From the NCBI GenBank assembly GCA_000727475.1, contig KL647291.1, positions 2,482,973-2,546,972 on the forward strand: a DNA stretch of 64,000 bases, in the 5' to 3' direction. Shown here piece after piece: positions 20,001 through 32,751 of the stretch; positions within the stretch are counted from its first letter, which is position 1, and each line of letters starts with the position of its first letter. The notes under the pieces were generated by a model. It worked only from the letters and a program-made list of their open reading frames with translations, was not told the origin of the DNA and made no database searches. The translations under genes and the position numbers were made by a program. Source of the DNA: Sarcocystis neurona. Lineage: Eukaryota > Apicomplexa > Conoidasida > Eucoccidiorida > Sarcocystidae.

Positions 20001-23000
20001 GCTGTTGTCCATCTTCCTGGTGCTGCCGCTGCTGTTGCTGCTCCCGATGCTGCTGCTGCGCTTGCTGCTGCTCTTGCTGCTGCTCTTGCTGCTGTTGCTG
20101 CTGTTCTTGCTCTTGTTGCTGCTGCTGTTGCTGACATTGCTGCTGGGGATGGTGGTAGTGCTGCCTCCCGTGCTGCCAAGGTATGCTCGTCACTCCACAT
20201 GGATTCCGCGTGAGTCCCGGTTCTGAAGAGGCAGCAGCGGCGGCAGCCTGGCCAGCAACAGCAGAACTAGCAGCAGCACCAGCAGCAGCAGCACCAGTAG
20301 GAGGAGTAGGAGACGAAATTATACCTGCAGCAGCAGAAGCGCAGTCCCCAGCAACAGCGCTATGTCGATTCTCTGCGGCAGCACCAGCGTCTCCTCGTCC
20401 CCGTGCTGCATGAAGGGCACCGGCTAGCCCAGCAGCAACCTTCTCCTTCAGCAGCCCTACCCAGAGCCTTTCTCTTTCGCTGCTGCTGTTGCTGGTGCTG
20501 TCGTTGCTGTTGCGGCCCCTCCTGCTGCTCTTGCCGTTGCTGCTGATTTGAATTGGAATATAGCTGCTTCTCACGCTACTGTTCCTGTCGCTGGTGCTCC
20601 TCCGCTCCCAGACGTCTCCGCTGCCACTGCAGCAGCTGCTGCTGCCGCTGCTGCTGCTGCTGTTGGGGCTGCTAGAAGGTAAACTAATAGCAGCCCTGAG
20701 GGAAAAGGTCGAACCGGAAGGGCCGTGCGTGTCCATCACCAACTGCTGTCCCTCCTGCTGTTGCTGCTGCTGATTCTGCAGGCGCCTCTGTTGCTCCTGC
20801 TGCTGCTGCTTCAGCACCTGCTGCAGCAGCGCCAGCGAAAGCAACTTCTTTTCTCTTGCGTGCGCTGTTGCTGTTTGCTCCGTCCACTGCGTAGCAGCAA
20901 CAGTTGCTGCGCCGCTACGGATCACGTGAAGGATCCCCCGCGGTTCCCTTGCTGTTGACGCTGCTCGTGCTGCTGCTGCTTCAAGCCGCACTGGTCTCCC
21001 TGCTGCTGCAGGCACCTCTGCTGCGGCTGCTGCTGCTGGCAAAGCTACTTCTGCTGCTCGGTCTCGTGCTGCTGTTGCTGCTGCTCCCCCGACTACCCCA
21101 GAAGTTGGTGCTGCAGGTACTGGTGCTGCTGCAGGTGCTGCTGCTGAGCTAGATAAAACTGCTGCTGCTACTTCTGGTCCTGTGCATGCGCCTGGTGCCG
21201 CAGTCGTTGCTGCTCCTGACGGGACTGCTACGACTGTTTCTTCGGCGGCACGTAATGTGACATCTGCTGCTTCATGTGCGGCTGCTGCGCCTCGTTCTGC
21301 CGTTGCTACACGTCCCCCCACGGATGCTACTGCTGCAGTAGGTGCTGCTGCTGCTGCTGCTACAGGACGTGCTGGTGGGACTGGAGAGACGGGCCGCGCT
21401 TGTTTTCTTCTGTCGCTGTTGCTGCGCTCTAGTGTACGAGCGGCAAATGCCGCAGCTGGTTCCTCGTTTTCTCTCTTCTCCTGCTGCTGCGTTTCTTTCA
21501 CCAGCTTCTGCCTCTGATGCTGCTGCGCCCTCTGCGGGAGCTGCGTCTGAGGCTGTCCCTCCTCCAGCTGCAGGTGTATCTTCTGCCCCAGCTGGTGCGA
21601 GAGCTCGACAAGGTGCTGCTCCTGCGTCTGCTGCGGCTGCGGCGTCTGCTGCTGCTGCTGCCGCATCTGCGGCTGCTGCCGCGTCTCGTGCTGCTGCGTC
21701 TGCCGCTGTAGAGACGGCAGCAGAGACAGCGGCGGGAACGCCGGTCGCCACCAGAGGGTAGCTACAGCAAATGATGCTGCAGCAGGAGCGGCAGAGAAAT
21801 ACGAGCCGCCAGGAGAAGGAGGAAGCGAATAAAGCAGCAACAGGGGATAATTGGTAGACGAAGCAGAAGTCCAGCGAGGAAGTTCAGCAGGAAGAGGAGG
21901 AGAAACGCCAACGTATGCAGCGGCGTGAGGGGAGAACCAGACCCCGTTCTCGACGCAGAAAGCCAAAGATGAAGAAGACGGAACTAAGAACAAGGAAGCA
22001 ACAGGAAGAGGAGGCATGCAGAAAGAGAGGCGGTGGAGAGGAGCCGAAGAAGAAGCGGCAAACGACAAGAATGACAGCAAGGTGGGAGGAGAGCGCAGAA
22101 AAGCAAATGGAAGACAAGAGAGCGGAAGAGAAGCAAACTCGGCAGCAAAAAGAAGGGACACAGGATGCAAAGGTGATATGGCAGGATCCCCGCAGGCCGA
22201 TAAAGAGAAAACAGGAGAAGAAAAAGGAGGAGGAGGAGGCGAACAACAGCAACCAGAGTCTCTGTCGCTGCGGTGTGTCTCTGCTCCGGCAGGTGACGCA
22301 GTACGCCCTCCTCGTAGTATTGCTGCTGGAGTTTCCGTTAACGCTGCTGCCGCTGCTTCTGCGGGTCCTCCTCTTTCCGCTGCTGCTGCTGGGGCTTGTG
22401 CTGAAGTTGCGTCTTCTGTGTCTGCTGCGGCAACTGCCTTAGTAGCAGCAGCAGCAGCCTTGGGAGCAGCAGCCTTGGCAGGAGCAGCAGGAGCAGCCAA
22501 ACGAGCAGCAGCCGCAGAAACATCAGTGACACCCTCGGCGGTAGCAGGAGCGGCCTTGGTCGGAAGGGCAGGAACAACAAAGCCGTGTTGAGGACGGAGG
22601 CCAATACGGGCGGCAGCCGCTGCAGGAAAGGGCAGGAGCAGAAGTGGTGCAGCAGCCGCAGGAGGTGCTGGTGCTGCAGGTGAGTTCGCTGATACACTGG
22701 CAGCATCGGTAGCTGTTGCTGCTGCTGACAGCGAAGCTCCTACGGAGCCGCGTGCAGGTGTGGTCGAAGAATATTCGAGCAGCTCAGCAGCAGAGGCGTA
22801 CTGCTGCTGCTGCTGCTGCTCCTGTTTGTTGTTGTTTCTTGAAGGTACGGTCTCAAGCGGCGCATGCTGCTGCATTTCTTCTTCTCGGCGCCGCTGCCGC
22901 TTGCTGCAGAGCCGCTCCTCTTGCTGCTGCAGCAGTCGCTCTTGTTGTCGATCCTGCTGCTGCTGTCCCGGCCCGTCCTGCTGCTGGTGATGACGGTTCT

Positions 23001-25696
23001 GCAGTTGCTCTTCTCCTTCCGCCAGAGGCGCCAAATACTGCTGCTGCTGTTGGTGCTGCTGTTGGTGCTCCTGTTCCTGCCTCAGACTCTCCTGCTGTTG
23101 CAGGACGTGTTGCGGCGGCGTACCAGACCCACGCCTCTCTGCCAACTTCACAGCAGCTGCAACAGCATCAACAAGTGCCGTGCCTGTTCTCGCAGGGCTG
23201 GGGTTGCCCTTGCGTCTGCTCGTATCCTTGCTGCTGCTCCTGCCGGCGGGGCTGCTGCTGGACACCCCGCTGCTGCTGGACACCCCCCCGCTGCTGTTGC
23301 ATCCGCTGCTGCCGTTGCCGCTGCTGCTGTCGCTGCTGCTGTCAACGCAGGGGGTGGACGCGTGACTGCTGCTGGTGTTGCATCTGCTCCGTTCGGAGTT
23401 GGTGCTGCTACTGCTGCTGCTGCTTCTGAGGCCGGCATGATTGCTGCTGCTGCTGTTGCTGACGCTGCTACACGTGCTGCTGCTGCCGCCCCCGCTGCTC
23501 CTGCTGCAGTCTCCCAGGCTATTTTCTCTCCCGCTGCAGCGTCGATCGACAATTCCCTTGGTGCCGCTGCTCGCGGCTATGCTGTTGCTGCTGTCGACGA
23601 CACTGCTGCTGTGAACGGAAACAATCCCGTCTCCGAACTCGGTAGTAAGAGGCAGAATGTTGCTGCTGTCGTTTTTCCCGAAAAAAGGCTCCCCTCTGGC
23701 CGCACTGGTGTCCGTCCCCTCGCCGCGACTACTGCTGTCGTCCGTCCTACTGCTGCTGCTGGTTTGTTCTCTGTTTTTGTTGCTGCTGTCTTGTGCGCTG
23801 CTGCTGCTGCTACTAGGGGACCGACCCGTTATTCTCGCGTTGCTGCTGTCGCTGCTTCCACAAGACAACACACCGGCCTTGCTGACGCTCCATACCAGCC
23901 TGTTGCTGCTGCATGTGCTGCTTGTGTTGATGCGGCTGCTGATGCTGCTGCTGCTGGTGCTATTGATGCTGCTGCTGATGGTGTTGCTGCGGCGTGTGCG
24001 GCAGCTGCTGCTTTCGCTGTCGCAGCGGCTCAGGAGGACCTCGTACACGTGCAGCAGCCAACTGGTGTGTACCCGTGCGTTGCGCTGGCGCTGGGTGTTT
24101 TTCCAGCAATTATTTACGACAGCAGCTGCCGACAAATTTGCCTTCGCGCAGCTGCTGCTGTTGCTTCCTCCGGCCCCTGCTCCTCCTGTTCCTGGGCTGC
24201 TACACGAATCGTGTACCGCTGTTGCTGCTGCCGCTGCTGCTCCTCGTGCTGCAGCTGCTGCTGCTTCTTTTGACCGTTCCCCTGCTGGCCTGGTTCCTCC
24301 TCTTGCCCTCGCTTCCGCTGCTGTTGCTCCACCCGCTGCTCTAAGGGCTGCTGCCGTGGTCACCGCAGCAGCTCTTGCCGCTGCTGCTGTCGCTGCTGCT
24401 GTTGCTGCCGCCGCTGCTACTGCTGCAGCAGCGGAATTGTACTTAAGTATATCTACAGCGTGAAGGGGGCGCGCGGGAGCAGCAGCAACGCGCCAGCCGA
24501 TGTTCTTCGGAAGCTGCGGCAACATGTCCCACCACTTGTCTGCAGCTGCACGTGTTGTGAGAGCGGCTGGAGTAGGGAGAGGAGGTGGTGGAGGCCTGGC
24601 GGCAGCAGAAGAAGCACCCGGAAGTGAGGCAGCAACAGCAGCATCGGCAGCACCAGCCACGCAACGAACAGCTGCAGGGCGAAGATCAAAAATAGAAGGG
24701 GCAGCACCAGGAGGAGGAACGGTAGCAGCAGCCGTCGCAGGAGAAACGGCTACCGAAGTGGTCCCATAGAGAAGAGAGGCCCAGCCTCCCGCTGCTGCAG
24801 CAACTGCTGCTGCTAGATGTGCGAACGGAGGCCTCAACGAGTCAGACGCTGCACCGGCAGCAGTGAACTGCATTTGGTGCTTCTGCTGTTGGTGCTCGAC
24901 TGCTTTTGCTCTGCGTCCGCTGGTCGCCGCTCCTTTCCCGAAGACTTCTACGTGCTGCGCCATCACCAGCAGATTCCTGCTGCTGCTACTCGAGCTGCTG
25001 CTCCTGCTGTTACTGCTGTTGTTCAAACTGCGGCACCTGTTGCCGCTACTGCGGCTCCTGCTGCTGCTGCTGTTGCCGCCCTTCCCAGTCACCCTCCAGA
25101 CGCTACACCATCCGACCTCGCTACTGAAAAATCGTCTTTTGAAGCAGTTGCTGCTCCGGCTGTTGCTGCTCCAGCTGTTGTCGCCCAGGCTGTTGCTGCT
25201 CAGGCTGTTGCTGCTCAGGCCGCTGCTGGTGCTGTTTCTGTTCGAGCCGCTGCTGCTGTTGCAAGCGTGGGTGCAGCCGGAACTGCTACTGCTGGTGGCG
25301 CTCCTGATGCTGCAGTCGTCCCTGTGCATGCTCGCGTAACGGCGGCTGCTGGTGCTGCTGCTGTTGCTGCCCCTTCCTCTGCTGCTGCCGCTCCCAGAGC
25401 CGCTGCTGCCGCCGCACGTGCGGTGACTGCTGCCTTGGCATTTGCTGGTGTTGCTGCTGCTGGTACCAGTTCCCCTGCTTGTGCGGCCGCCCCACCTGCT
25501 GCAGCTGTTACCGACGCTGCAGTGCCTGCTGTTTTCGCTGCTGCAGTGCTCTCCTGTGGCAACACTGCTGCTGCTGCTGCGGTAGACGTTCCGTTGCACC
25601 TCTGCTACTACCACTACTGCTGCACTGCGTCGCCAACAGCAGCTGCGGCTACCCGCACGTTGCTGCAGCAGCAGCGCACCTCTGGCTGCAAGCATT
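17065..25696 (-). CDS. Giant low-complexity protein, single 2876-codon open frame
   Basis: One - strand frame stays open for 8.6 kb, from ATG at 25695 to TAA at 17067-17065. A strong acceptor (TTTTCTCTTTCTTCTGCAG) ends at 25697, one base before the ATG. The frame is therefore either the first coding exon after a 5' UTR intron or an internal exon. Composition changes in blocks: Ser/Arg (1-260), Ala (280-560), Ser (560-840), Gln (860-1000), Ala (1000-1150), then mixed Ala/Gln/Ser. Non-repeat islands are residues about 263-335, about 387-403 (KWWDMLPQLPKNIGWR), and about 1150-1310 (Pro/Ser/Leu-rich). The C terminus has a run of seven Leu followed by SGAAFACGF and an acidic-Leu tail, possibly a membrane segment. 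Opposite-strand frames in the island at 21.8-22.25 kb are highly charged and shorter. No family is recognised. Hidden introns are possible. Confidence 0.5.
22790..22835 (-). repeat. CAG/CTG triplet run inside the giant ORF
   Basis: A near-pure CTG run on the + strand reads as a Gln run in the - strand ORF. Similar runs recur throughout 17.2-25.6 kb, for example 17255-17300, 20040-20140 and 25560-25580. Confidence 0.8.
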
Positions 25697-26007
25697 CTGC
25701 AGAAGAAAGAGAAAAGCTCCCCCCTCTACGGAAGAAGTTGGGAAAGACGAACAGCGTAGTGATACCGAAAGAGATGGGGAAGCCGCGATAGAGGACTTCA
25801 GAGGAAAGACAGAGGAGCATATGTGCAAACGCAGCAGAGAACGACGACTGCAGAAGAGAAATACAGAAGTTCGAAGTTCCCACGTGCTGGCGACATTTCT
25901 GTCTTTTGCTTCTGGATGCACAGACGTAAACGAAAACGAAGACCATGCACAAGAAGACTACACAGTGCCCACGACTGCTGGGGCTTCGTCAGCTGCTGCT
26001 CCTGCTG

Positions 26008-26422
26008 CTACCCCAGTGCGGCTGTCCCTGCTGCTGCGTTGTTCGCTCCTGCGTGTGCCGACTGCTGCTGCTGCTGCAGCTTCGTGAGTTCCGCTGCTGC
26101 TGCTGCAGAGTCCTCTGTCCACACGGTTGCTTCATCGCCCTCTCCTGATTCCGCTGCTGCCAGCCTTGTGGCTATTTTGTGAGCGAAGTGTTTCCTGTTG
26201 CTGCTGGCGCTCCTGCTGTTGCTCCTGCTGCTGCACGTTCTGCTCCCAGTCTTTCTTCTTCTCCACACGAAGTGTACTCCTGAAGTGGACCTGCCTCCCT
26301 GCAGTCGCTGCCGCTGCCGCCGTCCTCGGCCTGCTGCTGCTCCTGCTCTCCCACTTTGTGTTATGGCTAACACACAGCCAGGTTCTCACACACCTACAGG
26401 CTGTATACGGAAAAGAATACAC
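26008..26422 (-). CDS. Possible upstream exon of the giant low-complexity gene
   Basis: Two overlapping - strand frames are open here. One contains KIATRLAAAESGEGDEATVW and a Gln run, the acidic-plus-Gln mix seen in real exons of this window. The other has a Gln/Glu run. The region lies about 0.3 kb upstream of the acceptor at 25697 in the same orientation. The intervening stretch 25700-25960 has two further pyrimidine-tract-CAG motifs on the - strand, but its + strand is open and hydrophilic too (25700-26060). The link is a guess. Confidence 0.25.
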
Positions 26423-26499
26423 ACGTGTGTCTCCCGCGGAAGATTCTTGCAGTCCTTAGATTTGATCCTTCACACAACGAAATCCATTGGGTAGTTGTC

Positions 26500-27270
26500 A
26501 TCGCGTGGGTAAATTCGTATCAAATACAAACACGTATACAACAATGACGCTTCTACGTGCGCATCTACAAACACCCACATACGCACGTCTTCGATTGACA
26601 CTAACAAAGTTGCTCACTTTTCTTTGATGCGGGCAAAAGGAGGACACGAGCTGCTGGCGCCAGAACGCAGAATCACACACATCTTCACATGTGTGTTTGT
26701 ACATATGTGTATATATATATATATATCGTGACGTGTATATATCTACATATTATGCGCTTCCGTGCGTACGTATGTATTCCCTGATTTGTGTAAGAGCAGA
26801 CGATCGTAGTGAACTCCATGCACTGTGCTACATGGATACGTATGTACGTAGGTACAACTCTCCCTAAAGGATGTCATATAGGCACCTCTCTCTATCTCTT
26901 TTTACCAAATCCCTTACTTCGTATGCTCCTACGCACACTTTTATTACTTTTTCCTAAACCGCTGCAGTCTTATTTTGAGGCATTTGTTCGTAGCGACAAC
27001 CAAGTTTGCTGGTGTAAGAGCGTACGAAGTTATCTAGACACTCTACCGTACGAGCATCACTTTACTCCTCTTTCTCTTTATATGTATGCATACCTGTCCC
27101 CGGGGGTATGATTTTATACACCGTCATTTTCTGTGCTTCCACTCTAGAAGGGAAAACCCACTACTTTTGACACTACTTTCAGTGTCGTTGCCTTGGTGTA
27201 TTGCCCCGCTTCCTGGGACGTGCTTCTTCGTTGTCATGAGTTGAGGAAAACATCAGCAATACTCTACGAA
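26500..27270. other. Unique sequence with no recognised feature
   Basis: Short TATA tract at 26708-26725, otherwise complex sequence with stops in all frames. Nothing coding could be supported. Confidence 0.5.
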
Positions 27271-27272
27271 AA

Positions 27273-28508
27273 GTGACACCTTTGGTGCTGCCCGGCAGCA
27301 CGTGCTGGCACTCAATCTCGGGTTGCTGCTCGTGCTTTCCCTGTTGGCTCTTTGAGCATCATGTTGCTGCAGCCGTTGCTGTAGACGGTGTTCGCGTGCC
27401 TTTGACTCCTTGCTACATGGAAGTCGTCGAAGGGATTACTGGCGGGTTGCTGCTGTTGGTCAAGCTACCGCAACTGATATTGCAGCCGCTGCTGCGGCTC
27501 CCAGGATGTTCACTGCTGATGTTGGGAAGTTTCTACACTTGCGGCTTCTGCTGTCGTTGTTCCGACACCCGCTCCTCTTGTGCCGTAGCTGGAGCCCCTG
27601 CTGCGCCGTGATGTGCCTTCCTGGTTATCATGCTGTTGCTGTTGATATAGCTGCTGCAGCAGCTGCTGCATTTGCTGTGCCTGTCCTCGGCAGGCGTTAG
27701 CAGGAGGGCACGTCACTGGTAGATCCTTACGCGAAAACACTTAAAGCGGCAAGAGTCGAGGGGACTCGGTAGTCCTCTGTGGGGTGTGCACGTGTTCCCT
27801 CCCGGCGACACCGATTGAAAAGTGTTCGTGCAGATATTCACGAACGCTAGCTGTAGAGAAAGATCGACCGCAGATTCAGCTACCCGTGCAACTACTGCTC
27901 GCCATGTTGAGTCAAGTAAAGCTGCAGTAGCTGTGCTGTGGTACCGCTGCATAGCCTGCGCAGCTGCAGACTGCTATCTGCTCTGCAGCCTCACTGGTAG
28001 CCACTTGCACGCTATCATACTGGCGGCTTTGACCGGTTGCAGCGGCTACCTTCCCTGCTGGACGGCTGCAGATTCTGGTGGTTGCTGGTGGTGGTGGTTA
28101 TCTTCGTCTCTCGGTGCACGAGCCGGGCGGCTGCGCACCCTCTTGCTGCTAAACGGCAGCTGCTACTCTGACAGCCGATTGATCACAGCTCTCGTGTTTC
28201 GACGCTGTTACCGCTCCATCGCACGCCGCGGCCGGCGGTACTGCAGTGGTGAGGGTAAGTTCTGCTGGTACTGCACCTGTTGGTGCTCCTGTTCTTTAAT
28301 CGTTGCCTTCAGTGGTGCTGATCCTCTTCCTGCCACTGTGGCCGCCTTGGCTGGTGCTCGTGGTGCGCCTGGTGATGTGAACTGCTGCGTCACGACTGCT
28401 GTTGCTGCTCTGATTCTCGCTCTCCCTTCAGCGACTACGCGGCTGCCTGGTGCTGATGGGTTGCCACCAAGTGGGAAGACCTGTTTGTTATTTCACTCTC
28501 GCAATTAA
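27273..28508 (+). pseudogene. Decayed CTG-triplet coding-like stretch
   Basis: The + strand is still enriched in GCTGCTG/TTGCTG words, but the runs are short and interrupted. Open frames are fragments only: 27273-27608, 27410-27697 and 27822-28505. The residues are rich in Ala, Cys and Trp with no splice logic. It looks like once-repetitive coding DNA that lost selection, or non-coding triplet DNA that is decaying. I see no intact gene. Confidence 0.35.
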
Positions 28509-28680
28509 GGCCGCAGAGGAGGTAGCGTATACCACTGTCCGCACTAGACATCATCACATGTAAGAAAGCATGATGCACGCCCGTTAGCCCACATTTACAA
28601 CCGTGAGCTACCCCTTAGGGTTAAGCCACGTCGGTTCACACGCGCGTATGTAACGTCAAGTTACGCACAACGCCCGTTAA

Positions 28681-28726
28681 CATATACATATGTATATATA
28701 TGTATATATATATATATATATATATG
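28681..28726. repeat. TATA/TATG microsatellite
   Basis: ATATAC, ATGTATATATATG and a final (TA)11 tract. It marks the left edge of a repeat-poor island. Confidence 0.85.
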
Positions 28727-29572
28727 GGGAACTGCACACGGGTCAGTAAGACTACTTATCCGTCTCTCCTAATATTTGTGGACGATGTTGTACGGGTTTA
28801 TGTATAGTTGTAGTGTTCACTTCTTAAGAGGACGGCCACTGAAGTGCACCCACTTGGAATCAAAAGGAAAATAGGCTGCGGCGCTACGCAGAGGTACCGA
28901 GGTACCGTCGATTCATTTCTCTGCAAATGCAGAGCATCGAACCACCCAGGCGACACGTACAGACACACCCCAGCAGGTCAGAATGGTGCCTTCACGCTGA
29001 TGTGGAAAATGTGAAAGTCAGGGAAAAAGTAGGGAAAAAGGGGAAAATGCACTGGCCCTTCGTATGCGTACACTGTTAAAATGTATGAATATTCAGTATC
29101 TCCAATAGATCCCGGATGCGTATACCCGTGCGCAGTCGTCGTTGTGCATATTTATATGGATGTGTATGTAGACATGTATGTGCGGACATCTATGCGTGTT
29201 TCGAGAGCATCACGGGCTGTCCGTAGAGGTCGAACGCGAAACTGGTACCTGAACACAAACGTGCGCGGTGTACTTATATATGATGAGACGAAGTGCGTTT
29301 CCCATCTTAAGTCGAGAGGCACGAGACACGTTTGTGGCTTTGCGGACTAGTCGCTACAGATGACAGACTGATAGTTCAGCTTTGCAGTCTTTTTTAGGAG
29401 ACCGCCATGGAAATCCGGACTGAACCATGTAGCGCCACGAGAGAGAAGGTACATTGTATTCTATCATGCAGCCGTGACACCATGCATTCGCCCAGTCCTT
29501 CGCGAAAGAACAGCCGGCCCACTCAATGCTGTTTGAACCAGAAAGACCAGGTCGCATGACGAGCACGTCTGT

Positions 29573-29842
29573 GTGCACAGGGATATGCTGCGAGGCGAGC
29601 TGAGAGAAGCCTGGGGGTTGTTCGATTGTGTCGTGCCGCGCAAATGCGATCTCAACATCCGCACTTCAAGTGTACCTTGTGCACAGCCAAGCCTAAAAGC
29701 CATCTTCTGCAAGAGTACGAGCGGCATCTCGCAAGGGAGTGCACGTGTATCCGTGTGTTTGGACGTTAACAGGCAGAAGATGGAGCGCGCTAGAGTTTTG
29801 CAGGGAAACGGGGTTTTTATTGTCTACGGTCTCTGCATGTAG
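29573..29842 (+). CDS. Small open frame of ordinary composition
   Basis: An open frame of 89 codons with balanced amino-acid use. It includes LREAWGLFDCVVPRKCDLN and a Ser/Gly/Ala-rich central part, and ends with TAG at 29840-29842. It lies in the repeat-poor island 28.7-32.7 kb. No splice sites or family were found, and the opposite strand is also open over part of it (29464-29727). Confidence 0.2.
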   Translation: MHRDMLRGELREAWGLFDCVVPRKCDLNIRTSSVPCAQPSLKAIFCKSTSGISQGSARVSVCLDVNRQKMERARVLQGNGVFIVYGLCM

Positions 29843-30241
29843 GCACAGCTACGCAGGTCGTGCTACATGTTACGCGTAGCAGTTTGCACCTTTTGATTCT
29901 ATGACCTTTCTAAGGTGTAAGCAGCCACACATCGACGTAGAAAGCTGCAAAAACATTCACGGTTCTATCCATATCCACCATGACTACGGCAGCTATTCAC
30001 CTTGTCAGCGACAGTTTTCTTCTTACAACTGTGTGAGGATATAAGAGAGTTCTCGCTTAATTGGTCTTTTCTTTCCTCTCCTGTTACCGACATTGGCAGG
30101 GGAAAATGTTTCTGGTTAGCGTGAACTGCCACATTACGTGTCAATCATGGATTTTCTGCTTGTAATGGAACGACAAGCTGTGGAGGCGTACGTTTTTTGC
30201 CGCCTCTGGTGAATGAGCAAGCCTCCACGCATCCGCAGCCT

Positions 30242-30489
30242 CCAATAGCAATGCAGTTGGCAGTGGTGGAGACCTCCGTTGTGCTGCCTCTCAGCTCAAA
30301 TTTCATTACTCTCTGCTGCGGTACGCGGTGCGCCTGTCCGCGAAAGGTACCTTTTCCCAGTAACTCCCTGTGTGCAAATAGCCGTCCACGACTGCATAAC
30401 TGTATGTTTTTTACTGTACAGGAACCCGTGTTTGGAACAGTGATTTCCCTTGCCACTATGCATGGGGGGCTACACTCCGTAGAGCGCTG
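30242..30489 (+). CDS. Possible 3' end of a small unidentified gene
   Basis: The + reading has AMQLAVVETSVVLPLSSNF followed by a Cys-rich stretch and reaches AAG|GTACCT (30347/30348). A TTTTTTACTGTACAG acceptor follows, then EPVFGTVISLATMHGGLHSV and a TGA at 30488-30490. Donor and acceptor are both in phase 0, and the small intron is itself in frame, so the ORF is open with or without splicing. The - strand at 30145-30537 is open as well. No family is recognised. Confidence 0.3.
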
Positions 30490-30490
30490 A

Positions 30491-32751
30491 ATCAAAAGAT
30501 ATCCCTGCAGAAAATGTGCCCCGCGCAAGTGTGGCAACGAGGTAGCACTTAGGGTGCAGCAGAGAACGAACTACACAACCAAAGAAGTAGAATGCTTATC
30601 ATGAAAATGCTAACTGAAAACTGCTGACGGGCTCTGCACGTAGCAGTGTGTTCACCATAATAAGTTTGGGGAGTGTGCATGCTTCGGAGGAGTGTAAGGT
30701 GGATAGGGGCACAACATTTTGCTAAGGAGTGAACACATTTACGGTATTAAGCTCAAGATGCAGAGGCACCATGTCAGCGCAACGCGTCTGGAAGTATAGC
30801 AGCTGGATGCATCGGAAATTACAGGTCGGCTTGTACTTATGTGTGTCTAAATAAGAGCTCGTTCGTTCTGCATTTCTGGTGCTTGTTTCCGACTGACCTC
30901 AACAGCCACGGAACCCTCTTCTTACGTCTTTGGCCGTGCGCTTCAATCAGTGATTTCATGCTTGAATGTTGCGTGCCCGCGCTACGACAGCTGCTCCTTA
31001 TTGGCCTCCTTCCAAACCCAAAGCTTTGTAGGAACACACCTAATACCGACTACGGTTCTTCCTTACCAGTTCTCCCTGTATCTAACCATTGACACACTAT
31101 CAACTGGTCACATATATCTCAACTTCGGCCTCTTTTTCCAGAAACTTCGGCCTCTTTTTCCAGAACGTCTTGCTAGCATGCTTGGTGCGCAGTTTGATGC
31201 AAGTGTGTGTCTGTTTTCTACGACAGTCTTATCAGAAGCCCCTAAAATCCATTGTTGACATAGTCTTTAGTCTGTGTCTTCACGAGTGTCCGTAATAGGC
31301 CTGCTCTGTATTTGGTAGCAAATGGTGTTCGCTGAGAATAATACATCCTCGCACGTGAACGCTCCGCGTTCATTCAATGTTTGTTCTGGGAAGTTGTCTA
31401 CNNNNNNNNNNNNNNNNNNNNNNNNNNNNNNNNNNNNNNNNNNNNNNNNNNNNNNNNNNNNNNNNNNNNNNNNNNNNNNNNNNNNNNNNNNNNNNNNNNN
31501 NNNNNNNNNNNNNNNNNNNNNNNNNNNNNNNNNNNNNNNNNNNNNNNNNNNNNNNNNNNNNNNNNNNNNNNNNNNNNNNNNNNNNNNNNNNNNNNNNNNN
31601 NNNNNNNNNNNNNNNNNNNNNNNNNNNNNNNNNNNNNNNNNNNNNNNNNNNNNNNNNNNNNNNNNNNNNNNNNNNNNNNNNNNNNNNNNNNNNNNNNNNN
31701 NNNNNNNNNNNNNNNNNNNNNNNNNNNNNNNNNNNNNNNNNNNNNNNNNNNNNNNNNNNNNNNNNNNNNNNNNNNNNNNNNNNNNNNNNNNNNNNNNNNN
31801 NNNNNNNNNNNNNNNNNNNNNNNNNNNNNNNNNNNNNNNNNNNNNNNNNNNNNNNNNNNNNNNNNNNNNNNNNNNNNNNNNNNNNNNNNNNNNNNNNNNN
31901 NNNNNNNNNNNNNNNNNNNNGTGTGCCTTGCTCCCTGAAGCATCGTCTTTTTCTTCTAAAGCTCACGTGCTGCGTTCTGCTAGAGGAGGTTTTTCCATTC
32001 TATGCGAACACTTGCGTTACAACGGTGGTCTTGACTTTAACTTCTTTTCCTACTCTTGCTATACTGGTTTTGGCGTGGAGAAACATTGTGTGTGAGAGGG
32101 TGTACATCTCTTGACCCACCGGCAGATGACCACCTTGTGGTACCTTGTGAGAAGTGGGCACAAGATTGGTCACCTACTTCGTACTTCCAATGATCTGTGC
32201 ACCGCCTCAAGCATGATCCGGTCTTTTTCTTCCTTTGAGCGTCCCGAAGAGACCACGTACGCACACAAGGCCCGTGTTGGGACGTGCATGCGTGCACGTG
32301 TCCATAACTTTGCGTACGCATACATATACGATTAGGCACTTGTAGGTATATACAGGTATGTATACGTAGGTATTTATTTCAAAATGCTCGATCGTACACG
32401 GGCGCAAGATTGCTATTTGTATAGCGTTTCACCTTCCCTCCTCACATCCCAGAATGCCTTCTCACGTGGCAACATAGAACCACTAAACGGGATTCTACGA
32501 GTACCCACAATCATGCGCAAAACGAACGTCGTCCATTCCTCCTCCGAGTGACGCTGTGTAGGGTCTTTCCCTCTTCTCTCGTCTCCCAGGCAAACTACAG
32601 CCTAAGTGAATGCCTGCTGACCGTCCCTCTACTAGTCGCAGCCAACCGCGTACAGCTGGTCCGGTGGCTGTTGTCTGTCTGTCACTTGCGTAGCGTGGAC
32701 GTCTCAGCAGCCGGCCAGTGACTTCTGAACTGCCCTGCGTAGAGCTGATCT
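30491..32751. other. Repeat-poor spacer with an assembly gap
   Basis: Unique sequence with no gene I can support. Positions 31402-31920 are N. A 22-bp direct duplication (AACTTCGGCCTC plus TTTTTCCAGA) lies at 31121-31164. The last 400 bp are the 3' flank of the - strand gene ending at 32752. Confidence 0.6.
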
